A stretch of DNA of 64,000 nucleotides from Chitinophagaceae bacterium IBVUCB1 (GTDB taxonomy: Bacteria > Bacteroidota > Bacteroidia > Chitinophagales > Chitinophagaceae): the NCBI GenBank assembly GCA_002127285.1, contig NFUW01000001.1, forward strand, positions 446,057 through 510,056. The letters are read 5' to 3'. Of this stretch, positions 44,793 to 54,915 are shown piece by piece (position 1 is the stretch's first letter; each line of letters begins with the position of its first letter). Made by a program: the position numbers and the translations under genes. The notes under the pieces were generated by a model that was not told the DNA's origin, did no database searches, and was given only the letters and a program-made list of their open reading frames with translations.

Positions 44793-45309
44793 CATCAGGA
44801 AAATAGTAGTCATAGGCCCTGAATCTACAGGCAAAAGCACACTGAGCCAATCGTTGGCTGCAAGCCTGCAAACCGTATGGGTACCCGAATATGCCCGTAC
44901 TTATCTGGAAACGCTGGGCAGAGAATATACAGAGGCTGATTTATTGGATATAGCCAAAGGGCAGCTTGCCGCCGAAGACGCTGCCATGCAAAAAGCTCAT
45001 CAATACCTTGTTTGTGATACCGACCTGTATGTGATAAAAGTATGGAGCGAAGCAAAATATGGCCGATGCCACCCTTGGGTGCTGGAACAGATAGCCAAGC
45101 GTTCTTACGATTTGTATTTGCTTACATATATAGATGTGCCATGGACAGACGACCCACTACGAGAACACCCCCAACCACAGGAAAGACAGTATTTTTATAA
45201 TATATATAGGGATATAGTAATGGAGTCTTGCTGCCTTTGGGCAGATATCAGGGGCAATGAAAATGAACGCCTGTTGGCGGCAACAAATGCCGTGCAAAAA
45301 CTGTTATAA
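44785..45309 (+). CDS. nadR: NadR-like ribosylnicotinamide kinase
   Basis: 174 residues from a TTG overlapping the PAP2 stop by 8 bp; no ATG exists upstream of the Walker A. VVIGPESTGKSTLSQSLA is the P loop of the NadR kinase domain, followed by VPEYARTYLE and CDTDLYVIKVW, as in NadR. The adenylyltransferase and HTH parts of E. coli NadR are absent. Converts nicotinamide riboside to the mononucleotide; works with PnuC. Confidence 0.88.
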   Translation: MNNIRKIVVIGPESTGKSTLSQSLAASLQTVWVPEYARTYLETLGREYTEADLLDIAKGQLAAEDAAMQKAHQYLVCDTDLYVIKVWSEAKYGRCHPWVLEQIAKRSYDLYLLTYIDVPWTDDPLREHPQPQERQYFYNIYRDIVMESCCLWADIRGNENERLLAATNAVQKLL

Positions 45310-45334
45310 ATCCGTATATTTACTATACAGATTT

Positions 45335-45955
45335 ATGTTGCTCCATATTCATCCAAAAGATCCACAGTCGCGCCATATTAAAACAGTTGTCGATTGCCTG
45401 AAAAGTGGCGGGGTAATCATTTATCCTACCGATACGATATACGGTTTGGGATGCGATATTTATAATGTTGAAGCTATAGACCGTATCTGCCGTATCAAAA
45501 ATATAGACCCAAAAAAGGCACAATTCACTTTTGTGTGCAACGACCTGAGTCATATCAGCGATTATGCTAAAAGTATTGATACCCCCGTATTCAGGGTAAT
45601 GAAAAAATGCCTGCCCGGCCCATATACATTCATACTGGAAGCCAGTAAGATGGTACCCAAAATGCTGAAGACCAAAAAAGATACCGTCGGCATACGTGTA
45701 CCCAACCATACCATCAGTCAGGAGATTGTGAAGCAATTGGGCAACCCAATCATGAGTGTATCGCTGCCAATGGAAGACGAGGTAGAATATTATACAGACC
45801 CCCTGCTGATACACGAGATATTTGAAGACCGTGTAGATATAGTAGTGGACGGCGGGCACGGAAGCACGACGCCCTCTACAGTTATTGACTTCTCCGGCAG
45901 CGAGCCCGAACTGATACGCGAGGGTGCGGGCGAATGGGAAAAAATTCTTGGCTAA
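45335..45955 (+). CDS. tsaC: L-threonylcarbamoyladenylate synthase
   Basis: 206 residues from ATG 45335; an earlier in-frame start at 45257 overlaps nadR and adds 26 unlikely residues. YrdC/Sua5 fold: GGVIIYPTDTIYGLGCDIYN, KKCLPGPYTFILEAS, VGIRVPNHTI, STVIDFSG. Makes the threonylcarbamoyl-AMP used for t6A in ANN-decoding tRNAs. Short form without the C-terminal Sua5 domain. Follows nadR by 25 bp. Confidence 0.9.
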   Translation: MLLHIHPKDPQSRHIKTVVDCLKSGGVIIYPTDTIYGLGCDIYNVEAIDRICRIKNIDPKKAQFTFVCNDLSHISDYAKSIDTPVFRVMKKCLPGPYTFILEASKMVPKMLKTKKDTVGIRVPNHTISQEIVKQLGNPIMSVSLPMEDEVEYYTDPLLIHEIFEDRVDIVVDGGHGSTTPSTVIDFSGSEPELIREGAGEWEKILG

Positions 45956-45982
45956 TTAGCACATTCCTTTTTTCTTTGTCCT

Positions 45983-48076
45983 ATGTACACCACGCAGGAC
46001 GAGCAACGCCTTTACAATCTGGCTAAAACATTGATGGATGCCGATGGCGAAAACGCGGAAAGTACCATCATACAACTACGCGAAGTACTGAACTATGCCG
46101 ACTGGAAATACTATGTACAAAGCGAACCTGTACTGGCAGATGTAGAATACGATACCCTCTTCAAAAAACTGCAACGCCTTGAAGAGCAACACCCCGAATA
46201 CGTAACAGCAGACTCACCTACACAACGTGTGGCAAAAGGCTTGAGCGAAAAGTTTCCCGCCGTCAGCCACCTTGTACCTATGCTGAGCCTTGATAATACT
46301 TACAATGCAGACGACCTGCGCGATTGGGACAGACGTTGCAAAGAACTGGCAGGGACTGACGATATTGAATATTGCGCCGAACCAAAATACGATGGAGCCA
46401 GTATATCCATCATCTACGAAAACGGGCAACTCGCTCGTGGTGCTACACGTGGCGATGGTGTGATGGGAGAAGAAGTAACAACCAATATCAAACAGATACG
46501 CTCCATCCCCCTATCTGCTGCATTCACAAAAGCAGGCATTAATCAGATAGAAATACGGGGCGAGGTGGTTATCAATAAAGATGTATTTACCGCTTATAAT
46601 ACCCAACGTATTGCAGAGGGTTTATCGCCGTTGGCAAACCCGCGCAATGCTGCATCGGGCACGCTACGTATATTAGACCCTGCGGAAGTAGGCAAGCGTA
46701 AACTGTCTGCCATACTATACCATATCAGCTACTACACACAAACGGGCGATGCAATACCTGATGCCTTGCATACACACTACGGCTCACTCAATTGGTTGTA
46801 CGAATTAGGTTTCCCCACACCAGTAAAGGAAATGAAACGCTTCCGTTCTATAGACGAGGTGATAGCTTTCTGCGAAGCCTTTGAAGTGCGCAGAGACGAC
46901 CTGCCTTATGAAGTGGATGGCTTGGTGATAAAAGTAAACAGCTTTGCCCTGCAAGATAAAATGGGCATGACAACCCACCACCCGCGCTGGGCAGTAGCAT
47001 ATAAATTCAAAGCGAGGCAGGCTACCAGCAAACTGCTGCGTGTAGAGTTTCAGGTAGGCCGCACGGGTTCTGTAACACCTGTAGCCAAGATAGAACCAGT
47101 ACCCATCGGCGGTGTTACGGTTAGCTCTATATCACTATTTAATGAAGATGTGGTACGCGAAAAAGACCTGCACATCGGCGATACCGTATTGGTAGAGCGT
47201 GCAGGTGATGTGATACCCTATATCGTTAAGCCATTGGCAGAATTGCGAAACGGCACGGAAGAAAAAATCATCTTCCCTACCCACTGCCCTGTATGTAATG
47301 AGGAGCTTGAAAAGCCAGAGGAAGAAGCCGTATGGCGTTGCATCAATATCAGTTGCCCTGCGCAAGTGGTAGAGCGCATCATACACTTCGCCAGTAAAGA
47401 CGCGATGGACATCCGCAATATGGGTGATGCCAATGTGCGCAAGTTTTACGAACTGGGCTTGCTCAAAAACATCCCAGCCATATATACTATCAACTGGGAT
47501 GAAGTAAGCAAGTTGGGCGGCTTTGGCGAAAAGTCTGTTACCAACCTGCAAACCGCTATTGACAATAGCAAACAACAACCGCTGAACCGTGTCATATACG
47601 GGCTGGGCATACGCCATGTAGGCGAAACAATGGCAAAGACATTGGCAAACGCCGTAACGCACATCCGCGATTTGTATGACTATACCGAAGAGCAACTGCT
47701 GGCATTAGATGATGTAGGTCCTAAAGTGGCTGCATCTGTTTTGCACTTCTTCCACACACAAGAGAACAGGCACATGATAGACCTGCTGGAGCAGGCTGGT
47801 GTAAATCTTGTGAACCAAAAAAGGAATACACCGCAAGGCAGTGGCGAGTTGGAAGGAAAAACATTCCTGTTTACAGGTACGCTCAGCCGCTTCAAGCGTA
47901 GTGATGCCGAAGCGATGGTAGAAGCCAAAGGCGGCACACTACTTAGCAGCGTCAGCAGTAAGCTCAATTATCTGGTAGTGGGCGAAGATGCAGGCAGCAA
48001 ACTGGAAAAAGCCAAGAAGCTCGGCACTGTAGCTATATTGAGTGAAGATGAATTTTTAGGGTTGATAAATGGTTAG
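45983..48076 (+). CDS. ligA: NAD-dependent DNA ligase LigA
   Basis: 697 residues, normal length. NTase domain with the AMP-lysine motif CAEPKYDGAS near residue 134, OB fold (EFQVGRTGSVTPVAKIEPVPIGG), Cys4 zinc finger (CPVC ... CINISCPAQ), helix-hairpin-helix repeats, and a C-terminal BRCT (GKTFLFTGTLSRFKRSDAEAMVEAKG). Seals nicks in replication and repair using NAD+. Follows tsaC by 27 bp. Confidence 0.95.
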   Translation: MYTTQDEQRLYNLAKTLMDADGENAESTIIQLREVLNYADWKYYVQSEPVLADVEYDTLFKKLQRLEEQHPEYVTADSPTQRVAKGLSEKFPAVSHLVPMLSLDNTYNADDLRDWDRRCKELAGTDDIEYCAEPKYDGASISIIYENGQLARGATRGDGVMGEEVTTNIKQIRSIPLSAAFTKAGINQIEIRGEVVINKDVFTAYNTQRIAEGLSPLANPRNAASGTLRILDPAEVGKRKLSAILYHISYYTQTGDAIPDALHTHYGSLNWLYELGFPTPVKEMKRFRSIDEVIAFCEAFEVRRDDLPYEVDGLVIKVNSFALQDKMGMTTHHPRWAVAYKFKARQATSKLLRVEFQVGRTGSVTPVAKIEPVPIGGVTVSSISLFNEDVVREKDLHIGDTVLVERAGDVIPYIVKPLAELRNGTEEKIIFPTHCPVCNEELEKPEEEAVWRCINISCPAQVVERIIHFASKDAMDIRNMGDANVRKFYELGLLKNIPAIYTINWDEVSKLGGFGEKSVTNLQTAIDNSKQQPLNRVIYGLGIRHVGETMAKTLANAVTHIRDLYDYTEEQLLALDDVGPKVAASVLHFFHTQENRHMIDLLEQAGVNLVNQKRNTPQGSGELEGKTFLFTGTLSRFKRSDAEAMVEAKGGTLLSSVSSKLNYLVVGEDAGSKLEKAKKLGTVAILSEDEFLGLING

Positions 48077-48103
48077 TACAATCTGTTTATGTAAATTCAT
48101 CTT

Positions 48104-48517
48104 ATGAAACACACCCTCTGCATAGCATTCATGGCATTATCTGTAATGGCTTGCAACTCTGCCAATACAGAGCGCCCGTCTGATAAATACGAAGCCAAAA
48201 AGAAATCGTTGGAAGAAACCGAGCGCGAAAACCCCTTGCAGTTTCTGCGCATTCAGGGCGATAACCACGTCAACCTGCTCAATCAGGAAGTAGTAGAGGG
48301 CGAGATAACCAACAAAGCCACTCTCGCGTCTTTCAAAGATGTAGAGGTACGCATCACATTCAAAAGCAAAACTGGCAGCACCATAGAAAAAGCCGTAAAG
48401 ACAGTGAACGAGGTAGTAGCCCCGCAAGAGTCGGTATCTTTCAAATTCAAGATGAAGAAACCCAAAGGCACTGCATCCGTAGCAGTTGACATCATTAGTG
48501 CCGTACCCGATAAATAA
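48104..48517 (+). CDS. small lipoprotein, unknown function
   Basis: 137 residues. Lipobox VMAC (Cys near 17), a charged linker, then a beta sandwich-like domain (VVEGEITNKATLASFKDVEVRITFKSKTGS ... SVSFKFKMKKPKGT) like the FxLYD-type domains in periplasmic lipoproteins. It follows ligA by 27 bp and ends before a strong terminator. No function known. Confidence 0.72.
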   Translation: MKHTLCIAFMALSVMACNSANTERPSDKYEAKKKSLEETERENPLQFLRIQGDNHVNLLNQEVVEGEITNKATLASFKDVEVRITFKSKTGSTIEKAVKTVNEVVAPQESVSFKFKMKKPKGTASVAVDIISAVPDK

Positions 48518-48540
48518 GCCTTTAGCTTATATATGTTATT

Positions 48541-48565
48541 AAAAGCCGTTTACAGACGGCTTTTT
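48541..48565 (+). terminator. rho-independent terminator
   Basis: Nine-bp stem (AAAAGCCGT/ACGGCTTTT), 6-nt loop and a run of T. Closes the tsaC-ligA-lipoprotein transcript. Confidence 0.85.
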
Positions 48566-48589
48566 GCGTGTATTCACCACACATTATAT

Positions 48590-48597
48590 TACCTTTG
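48590..48597 (+). promoter_or_regulatory. candidate metH promoter -7 element
   Basis: TACCTTTG matches TAnnTTTG; a TTG lies 23 bp upstream (48564-48566), slightly long spacing. No cobalamin riboswitch is visible in the 108-bp leader. Confidence 0.45.
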
Positions 48598-48625
48598 CAA
48601 ACGTTTTAAGAGCACTGTATAACTG

Positions 48626-51301
48626 ATGTCTGAAATTAGGCCATATCTCAGGTTGAGCGGGTTAGAACCCCTTGTAGTTCGCCCCGAAACAAATTTTGTA
48701 AATGTGGGCGAAAGAACCAATGTAACGGGTTCTAAAAAATTCGCGCGCCTCATCAAAGAAAATCAATATGAAGAAGCACTATCCGTTGCCCGTCAGCAAG
48801 TAGAAAGCGGCGCGCAGATACTGGATATAAATATGGACGATGCCCTGCTGGACGGGGAAAAAGCCATGACCACTTTTGTGAACCTGCTGCAGAGCGAACC
48901 CGATATTGCCAAAATACCCATCATGCTCGATTCGTCTAAGTTCTCCATCATACTGGCAGGGCTTAAATGCATTCAGGGTAAGTGTATTGTTAACTCCATA
49001 TCGCTCAAAGAAGGCGAAGAGAAATTTATAGAGCAGGCTACTATTTGCAAAAGCTTCGGCGCTTCGGTTATCGTCATGGCTTTTGACGAGTTAGGACAGG
49101 CAGACAACCTGCAACGCCGTGTAGATATTTGCCAGCGCGCGTACGATATACTGACGCAGCAAGTAGGCTTTGCACCGCAAGACATCATCTTCGACCCCAA
49201 CATATTTGCCGTAGCTACCGGTATAGAAGAGCACAACAACTACGCGGTAGAGTTTATAGAAGCAACACGCATCATCAAGCAACGTATGCCGCTTACCAAA
49301 GTGAGTGGCGGGGTAAGCAATGTATCGTTTTCGTTTCGTGGCAACGACCATGTGCGCGAGGCTATCCATAGTGTGTTTCTGTATCATGCCATCAAAGCGG
49401 GCATGGATATGGGCATCGTAAACGCAGGCCAGTTGGTAGTGTACGATGAGATAGAACCGCAACTGCGAGAGCTATGCGAAGACGTAGTACTCAACCGTCG
49501 CCCCGACTCTACCGAACGCCTCGTAACATTTGCCGAAACCGTAAAGGCAAAAGGCAAGGAAGAAAAGAAAGACGAAGCATGGCGTGGCAACAGTGTGGAA
49601 GAACGCCTGAAACACGCGCTGGTAAATGGCATAACAGATTATATAGACGAAGACACGGAAGAAGCAAGGCAAAAGTACCCCCGCCCGTTGGATGTGATTG
49701 AAGGCCCGCTGATGGCAGGTATGAATGTAGTGGGCGACCTCTTTGGCAGTGGTAAAATGTTTCTGCCGCAAGTGGTAAAGAGCGCGCGCGTAATGAAGAA
49801 GAGCGTAGCATGGCTTACCCCATATATAGAAGAAGAAAAAAGAAACAACCCTGCGGCGCAGCAAGGCAGCGTTGCCAAAATACTGATGGCAACCGTTAAG
49901 GGCGATGTACACGATATTGGTAAAAACATTGTAGGTGTGGTGCTGGGCTGCAATGGCTACGACATCATAGACCTTGGCGTGATGGTGCCTGCCGATAAAA
50001 TATTGGAAACGGCACAAAAAGAAAATGTGGACATCATAGGCTTGAGTGGTTTGATAACCCCATCGCTGGATGAGATGGTGCATGTAGCCAAAGAAATGAA
50101 ACGCCGTGGCATGAAGCAGCCTTTGCTGATAGGTGGTGCTACCACATCGCGTACACACACGGCCGTAAAGATTGCACCAGAGTATGATAATGGCGTGGTG
50201 TATGTATTGGATGCCAGCCGCAGTGTAACGGTTGCGGGCAGCCTGCTAAGCAACGAGCAAAAAAGTGGTTTCCTCGATAGTATCAAAACAGAGTACATCA
50301 AACTACAGGAAGATTTTGCAAGCAAGCGTACTGCTAAAGAATACGTGCCATTCAGCGAAGCGCAGCAAAACCCCGTGAAGATTGATTGGGACAACTATAC
50401 CCCACCAGTGCCGCAGTTTACAGGCACTAAAGTGTTTGAGGATTACAGTATTGCCGATATACGCCGATACATAGATTGGGGGCCTTTCTTCATAGCATGG
50501 GAGATGAAGGGTAAGTACCCTGATATATTGAAAGATGCCACCATCGGTACAGAAGCTACCAAGCTATTTAACGATGCCAATGCCATGCTCGATAAGATTG
50601 TGAGCGAACAATGGCTGCACGCCGAGGGTGTTATAGGTTTTTGGAACGCAACTAAAACTGCTCCAGATACCATTGTGTTGAAAGATGATGCAGGCAATAC
50701 CTTACATACATTAGAAAGCCTGCGCCAGCAACAAAAGAAAGCAGCCAACCAGCCGCATTTTTCTTTGTCAGATTTCATAAGCCCTGTCAAGCCAGACCAC
50801 ATGGGTGCATTCGCCGTCAGCATACACGGCATAGAGCCGCACCTCAAGGCATTTGCCGATAACCATGATGACTATAATAAAATTATGCTGCAAGCATTGG
50901 CAGACAGGCTGGCAGAGGCATTTGCCGAATTGCTGCACCACAAAGTACGTACAGACTATTGGGGTTATGCAAAAGACGAAAGTCTGAGCAATGAAGAAAT
51001 GATTAAGGAAACCTATCAAGGCATACGCCCCGCGCCGGGCTATCCTGCCTGCCCCGACCATACTGAGAAATACAAACTATTCGACCTGCTGAAAGCGACC
51101 GACAATGCAGGTATAACGCTTACGGAGTCGTTGGCTATGTACCCTGCGGCATCTGTATGCGGTTGGTATTTCAGCCATCCGCAAAGCACATATTTTGGCA
51201 TCAACAAAATACAGCAAGACCAGTTGGAAGACTACGCCAAACGCAAGGGCATGACACTGGAAGAAATGACCAAATGGCTAAGCCCCATATTAGAAGGATA
51301 A
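48626..51301 (+). CDS. metH: cobalamin-dependent methionine synthase, lacking the homocysteine module
   Basis: 891 residues against about 1230 in E. coli. The pterin-binding module ([18 protein letters not shown] at 26-43) leads directly; the zinc/homocysteine module that normally comes first is absent. Then the cap, the B12 domain with [12 protein letters not shown] (base-off His near 429), and the SAM reactivation domain to the end ([17 protein letters not shown]). In Bacteroidota the homocysteine module is often a separate gene; it is not in this window. Confidence 0.93.
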   Translation: MSEIRPYLRLSGLEPLVVRPETNFVNVGERTNVTGSKKFARLIKENQYEEALSVARQQVESGAQILDINMDDALLDGEKAMTTFVNLLQSEPDIAKIPIMLDSSKFSIILAGLKCIQGKCIVNSISLKEGEEKFIEQATICKSFGASVIVMAFDELGQADNLQRRVDICQRAYDILTQQVGFAPQDIIFDPNIFAVATGIEEHNNYAVEFIEATRIIKQRMPLTKVSGGVSNVSFSFRGNDHVREAIHSVFLYHAIKAGMDMGIVNAGQLVVYDEIEPQLRELCEDVVLNRRPDSTERLVTFAETVKAKGKEEKKDEAWRGNSVEERLKHALVNGITDYIDEDTEEARQKYPRPLDVIEGPLMAGMNVVGDLFGSGKMFLPQVVKSARVMKKSVAWLTPYIEEEKRNNPAAQQGSVAKILMATVKGDVHDIGKNIVGVVLGCNGYDIIDLGVMVPADKILETAQKENVDIIGLSGLITPSLDEMVHVAKEMKRRGMKQPLLIGGATTSRTHTAVKIAPEYDNGVVYVLDASRSVTVAGSLLSNEQKSGFLDSIKTEYIKLQEDFASKRTAKEYVPFSEAQQNPVKIDWDNYTPPVPQFTGTKVFEDYSIADIRRYIDWGPFFIAWEMKGKYPDILKDATIGTEATKLFNDANAMLDKIVSEQWLHAEGVIGFWNATKTAPDTIVLKDDAGNTLHTLESLRQQQKKAANQPHFSLSDFISPVKPDHMGAFAVSIHGIEPHLKAFADNHDDYNKIMLQALADRLAEAFAELLHHKVRTDYWGYAKDESLSNEEMIKETYQGIRPAPGYPACPDHTEKYKLFDLLKATDNAGITLTESLAMYPAASVCGWYFSHPQSTYFGINKIQQDQLEDYAKRKGMTLEEMTKWLSPILEG

Positions 51302-51304
51302 CCC

Positions 51305-51985
51305 ATGAGCGACATCAGAAAAACAGAACAGGCAGGCACATCCTCTTCCGCATTACGGATATTGGCAAACATCGTTTCGTTTGTTTTTCATCCCGTATTT
51401 ATGCCTACGGTGTTGTTTGTAATATTATTTTTCTTAGCTCAGTCTAGTTTTGTAGGGATGGACTCAAGGGGCTTCTTAAAATGGTTCGCTCGTATTGGAT
51501 ACATCACAATGCTAATACCTTTAATCATTGTATTCTTATTAAAGAAACTTGATTTTATACAAAGCATTTACATGCATGACCCGAAAGACCGTATCATTCC
51601 CCTTATTGGCATTATGATAATGTATTTCTGGATTTATCATGTTGCCAATAGTATCAGTGATCCTAAAGACGTACCAGCTCCCTTTATTTTAAAAGTAATG
51701 CTGCTTGGCAATTTTTGGGGTATCATCCTGCTGTTTATCATCAATATATTTTTCAAGCTCAGTATGCACACCAGTGCGGCAGGTGGTTTTTTGGGTGTCA
51801 TGATTGTACTGCTGCTCACCAACCCCGTTAATATGATGTTGCCACTGTTTGTATCGCTCATTGTATGCGGTATCATCGGTACGGCACGTCTGTTGTTGGG
51901 GGCACATAAGCCAGCCGAGGTGTGGTGGGGTTATGCCATCGGCATATTGGCGCAGTTGGCTGCCTATGTATATATTACTTGGTAA
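51305..51985 (+). CDS. integral membrane protein, PAP2-like C-terminus
   Basis: 226 residues with six or so transmembrane helices. The end (SMHTSAAGGFLG ... GTARLLLGAHKPAEVWWGYAIG) resembles a PAP2 domain with the first motif weakened: His and the RxxxxxH-like spacing remain. Starts 3 bp after metH and shares a base with the next gene, so all three are likely one transcript. Function not known. Confidence 0.65.
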   Translation: MSDIRKTEQAGTSSSALRILANIVSFVFHPVFMPTVLFVILFFLAQSSFVGMDSRGFLKWFARIGYITMLIPLIIVFLLKKLDFIQSIYMHDPKDRIIPLIGIMIMYFWIYHVANSISDPKDVPAPFILKVMLLGNFWGIILLFIINIFFKLSMHTSAAGGFLGVMIVLLLTNPVNMMLPLFVSLIVCGIIGTARLLLGAHKPAEVWWGYAIGILAQLAAYVYITW

Positions 51986-52305
51986 TGAACATCTTATTTG
52001 TATGTAGCCGCAATCAATGGCGCAGCCCTACTGCCGAGGCAATTTATAAAAACGTACATGGCATTACTGCCAAGTCTGCAGGCACCTCGCCATCTGCAAG
52101 GATAAGGGTTAATGAAAGCCTTATTCAATGGGCAGATATGGTTTTTGTGATGGAAGATAAGCATAAACAGATACTACTGTCGCAATACCCGCTGGCTATG
52201 CAGCATAAGCAAATAGTGGTAATGGATATACCCGACGAGTACAAGTATATGAACAAAGAACTGATTGAAATGATACAGGATATTGTCAGTCCATATATCG
52301 TATAA
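51985..52305 (+). CDS. low-molecular-weight protein tyrosine phosphatase-like protein
   Basis: 106 residues. N-terminal NILFVCSRNQWRSPTAEAIY has the CX5R catalytic loop of the family (Cys 7, Arg 13) but not the usual CxGNxCRSP. The DP(Y/F) acid loop seems replaced by MDIPDEYKYM near the end, which is short for an active phosphatase (about 150). Such forms occur in many bacteria; activity uncertain. Start ATG overlaps the stop of the membrane protein gene (TAATG). Confidence 0.8.
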   Translation: MNILFVCSRNQWRSPTAEAIYKNVHGITAKSAGTSPSARIRVNESLIQWADMVFVMEDKHKQILLSQYPLAMQHKQIVVMDIPDEYKYMNKELIEMIQDIVSPYIV

Positions 52306-52492
52306 ATGTCGTAAATTTGTCATTGTAATTCCCGCTCTTTGACATACTGTATAAACCCTGCTTCCCAATCGTTTTGTTACAAATTGTTGCTTTTTTCAAC
52401 TATTGAAAAACGGCAACAAAACGAAACATTTTCTCTTATAACGTATTGATTACCAATAAAAATTATTACTCAGCCTTGTTTCAGCAACAAAA

Positions 52493-52524
52493 CATTAAGG
52501 CTCCCCGTTTGGAGAGCCTTAATG
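52493..52524 (-). terminator. terminator downstream of ahcY
   Basis: Eleven-bp stem CATTAAGGCTC with its complement (52493-52503 and 52514-52524), extended by two G-C pairs, small loop. Lies 48 bp beyond the ahcY stop, with TTTTG after it on the minus strand. Confidence 0.7.
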
Positions 52525-52571
52525 TAGTATAACGTTCCCTTCCTCCTTGGGAGGAGATAGGGAGGAGGCTA

Positions 52572-53900
52572 TTAGTAACGATACATTTCAGGTTTGAACG
52601 GACCGTTCTTAGAAATGCCGAGGTATTCAGCTTGTTCATTAGTCAGTTCTTCCAGTTCTACACCAATCTTAGCAAGGTGCAGGCGGGCAACTTTCTCATC
52701 CAGATGCTTTGGCAACACATATACTTTGTTTTCGTAGTTGCTGTGGTTGTTCCACAACTCTATCTGTGCCAGCGTTTGGTTGCTGAAAGAGTTACTCATT
52801 ACGAATGATGGGTGACCTGTAGCGCAGCCAAGGTTCACCAAACGACCTTCTGCCAATACGATAACGTCTTTACCTTCTATCGTATACAAATCTACCTGCG
52901 GCTTGATGGTATTCTTCGTATTGCCATAGTTGTCGTTCAGCCATGCCATATCAATTTCAATATCGAAGTGGCCTATGTTGCAAACGATAGCCTTGTCTTT
53001 CATCAGGCGGAAGTGTTGTTCTGTAATCAGGTCGCGGCAGCCCGAAGCTGTAACGATGATGTCTGCTTCTTTTACTGCATCTACCATCTTCTTCACTTCA
53101 AAGCCATCCATAGCAGCTTGCAGCGCGCATATCGGGTCTATTTCTGTAACGATAACACGGGCACCGGCACCACGCAAAGATTCTGCTGAACCTTTACCTA
53201 CGTCACCATAACCACCTACAACGGCTACTTTACCAGCCATCATCACGTCTGTAGCGCGGCGGATAGAGTCAACCAATGATTCTTTACAACCGTATTTGTT
53301 ATCAAATTTAGATTTAGTAACCGAGTCGTTTACATTGATAGCAGGCATTGGCAATGTACCTTTCTGCATACGCTCGTACAGGCGGTGTACACCCGTAGTA
53401 GTTTCTTCGCTCAGGCCTTTTATGTGCTGTACCAGTTCTGTATAGTTGTCCAGTACGATGTTTGTCAGGTCGCCACCATCGTCCAGTATCATGTTCAGCG
53501 GGCGGTCTTCACCACCAAAGAACAATGTTTGCTCTATACACCAGTCAGCCTCAGCTTGTGTCTGCCCTTTCCAAGCATATACGCCTATACCTGCAGCAGC
53601 TATGGCAGCAGCAGCGTGGTCTTGTGTAGAGAAGATGTTGCAAGAACTCCATTTCACCTCTGCACCCAGTGCCACCAATGTTTCTATCAACACCGCAGTT
53701 TGTATTGTCATGTGCAGGCAACCAGCTATGCGCGCGCCTTTCAATGGTTGTTGGGGACCATATTCTGCACGGATAGCCATCAGGCCGGGCATCTCTGCTT
53801 CAGCCAGTTTTATTTCTTTACGGCCCCACTCAGCCAAGCTCATGTCCTTAACTTTGTAAGGCAATTTGAAGTCAATTTGTGAACGCGTCATTGTGCTCAT
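52572..53900 (-). CDS. ahcY: S-adenosylhomocysteine hydrolase
   Basis: 442 residues. NAD-binding [16 protein letters not shown], substrate residues in [27 protein letters not shown] and the C-terminal KPEMYRY that caps the neighbouring subunit's NAD. Splits S-adenosylhomocysteine to adenosine and homocysteine, which metH (upstream on the other strand) remethylates. A well-formed promoter is seen in front. Single gene. Confidence 0.96.
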   Translation of the reverse strand: MSTMTRSQIDFKLPYKVKDMSLAEWGRKEIKLAEAEMPGLMAIRAEYGPQQPLKGARIAGCLHMTIQTAVLIETLVALGAEVKWSSCNIFSTQDHAAAAIAAAGIGVYAWKGQTQAEADWCIEQTLFFGGEDRPLNMILDDGGDLTNIVLDNYTELVQHIKGLSEETTTGVHRLYERMQKGTLPMPAINVNDSVTKSKFDNKYGCKESLVDSIRRATDVMMAGKVAVVGGYGDVGKGSAESLRGAGARVIVTEIDPICALQAAMDGFEVKKMVDAVKEADIIVTASGCRDLITEQHFRLMKDKAIVCNIGHFDIEIDMAWLNDNYGNTKNTIKPQVDLYTIEGKDVIVLAEGRLVNLGCATGHPSFVMSNSFSNQTLAQIELWNNHSNYENKVYVLPKHLDEKVARLHLAKIGVELEELTNEQAEYLGISKNGPFKPEMYRY

Positions 53901-53937
53901 TTTCAGTCTATTTATAGTTTTTATTTTTTTCGAAGCG

Positions 53938-53968
53938 CAAAGGTAAGCTATTTACTATTATTAACCAA
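53938..53968 (-). promoter_or_regulatory. ahcY promoter, Bacteroidota consensus
   Basis: On the minus strand TTG (53966-53968), 20-bp spacer, TACCTTTG (53938-53945). This matches the TTG-N19-21-TAnnTTTG consensus and lies 38 bp before the start. Confidence 0.75.
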
Positions 53969-54024
53969 TTAAATAATATGTGTTTAACAATATCTCTTTG
54001 CAACATAAATAACAGTCAGCAGCC

Positions 54025-54900
54025 TTAAAAGTTGCTCAGATACTGCTGAATTTTCTGATTGGTATCAGCACTTACATTTACCAATGGCAGGCGTACGGTA
54101 TCGCCGCAAATGCCCATTTGTTTCAGTACGCACTTCACACCGGCAGGGTTGCCTTCAACAAACAACAGGCGGATGCCTTCCAGCAGTTTATAATGCAGGT
54201 TTTGTGCTTGGGTGTAATTGCCTGCCAATGCCTCATTTACCAGTGTGGTAAAGTCTTTGGTAAAACAATTGGCAGCAACGGATATAACGCCTTCCATACC
54301 AATGGCTATCTGCGGCAGCACCAAATCATCATCGCCCGAAAGGATAGCGAAGTGCGCTGGCTTGCCTTGTACTAAATCCATGCATTGCCCCATATTGCCA
54401 CTGGCCTCTTTTACAGCTACTATATGCTTAAACTCGTTTGCCAGCCTCAGTGTGGTAGCAGGCAGCATATTGGTAACCGTGCGTCCGGGTACATTGTATA
54501 ATATAATGGGCTTAGTGGTAGCCTGTGCAATGGCTTTAAAGTGCTGGTACAAACCTTCCTGGGTTGGCTTATTATAATAAGGTACTACACTTAGTATGCC
54601 GTCAACATTCGTCAGGTCGTATTCGCTTAGTTGGGCTATCACCTCTGCTGTATTATTGCCGCCTATGCCGCAAACTACAGGTACGCGCTTATTGCATTTC
54701 TCTACGATAAAAGCCAGCACTTGTTTTCGCTCTGTGGCGCTCATGGTCGGAGCTTCGCTGGTAGTACCCAATGCTACCAAATAATTAACCCCACCTGTTA
54801 TAACATGGTTTACCAGTTTTTCCAATGCAGGGTAGTCAATACTGCCATCTGTATTAAAAGGTGTAACCAATGCTACACCTGTACCGCGAAATTGATTCAT
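54025..54900 (-). CDS. dapA: 4-hydroxy-tetrahydrodipicolinate synthase
   Basis: 291 residues. TIM-barrel with GVNYLVALGTTSEAPTM at the pyruvate site, PIILYNVPGRT with the proton-relay Tyr, and IVAVKEASGNM with the Schiff-base Lys. Condenses pyruvate and aspartate semialdehyde in lysine/diaminopimelate synthesis. Begins 15 bp after accA, so the two are probably one operon. Confidence 0.95.
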   Translation of the reverse strand: MNQFRGTGVALVTPFNTDGSIDYPALEKLVNHVITGGVNYLVALGTTSEAPTMSATERKQVLAFIVEKCNKRVPVVCGIGGNNTAEVIAQLSEYDLTNVDGILSVVPYYNKPTQEGLYQHFKAIAQATTKPIILYNVPGRTVTNMLPATTLRLANEFKHIVAVKEASGNMGQCMDLVQGKPAHFAILSGDDDLVLPQIAIGMEGVISVAANCFTKDFTTLVNEALAGNYTQAQNLHYKLLEGIRLLFVEGNPAGVKCVLKQMGICGDTVRLPLVNVSADTNQKIQQYLSNF

Positions 54901-54915
54901 TTATGATGTTGATTA

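Noticed and set aside
48518-48625. Cobalamin riboswitch before metH
   Set aside because: The gap is 108 bp, mostly terminator and promoter; no room for and no sign of the conserved core.
49472-50158. 228-residue open frame antisense to metH
   Set aside because: Low-complexity aromatic composition; the metH frame is fully supported.
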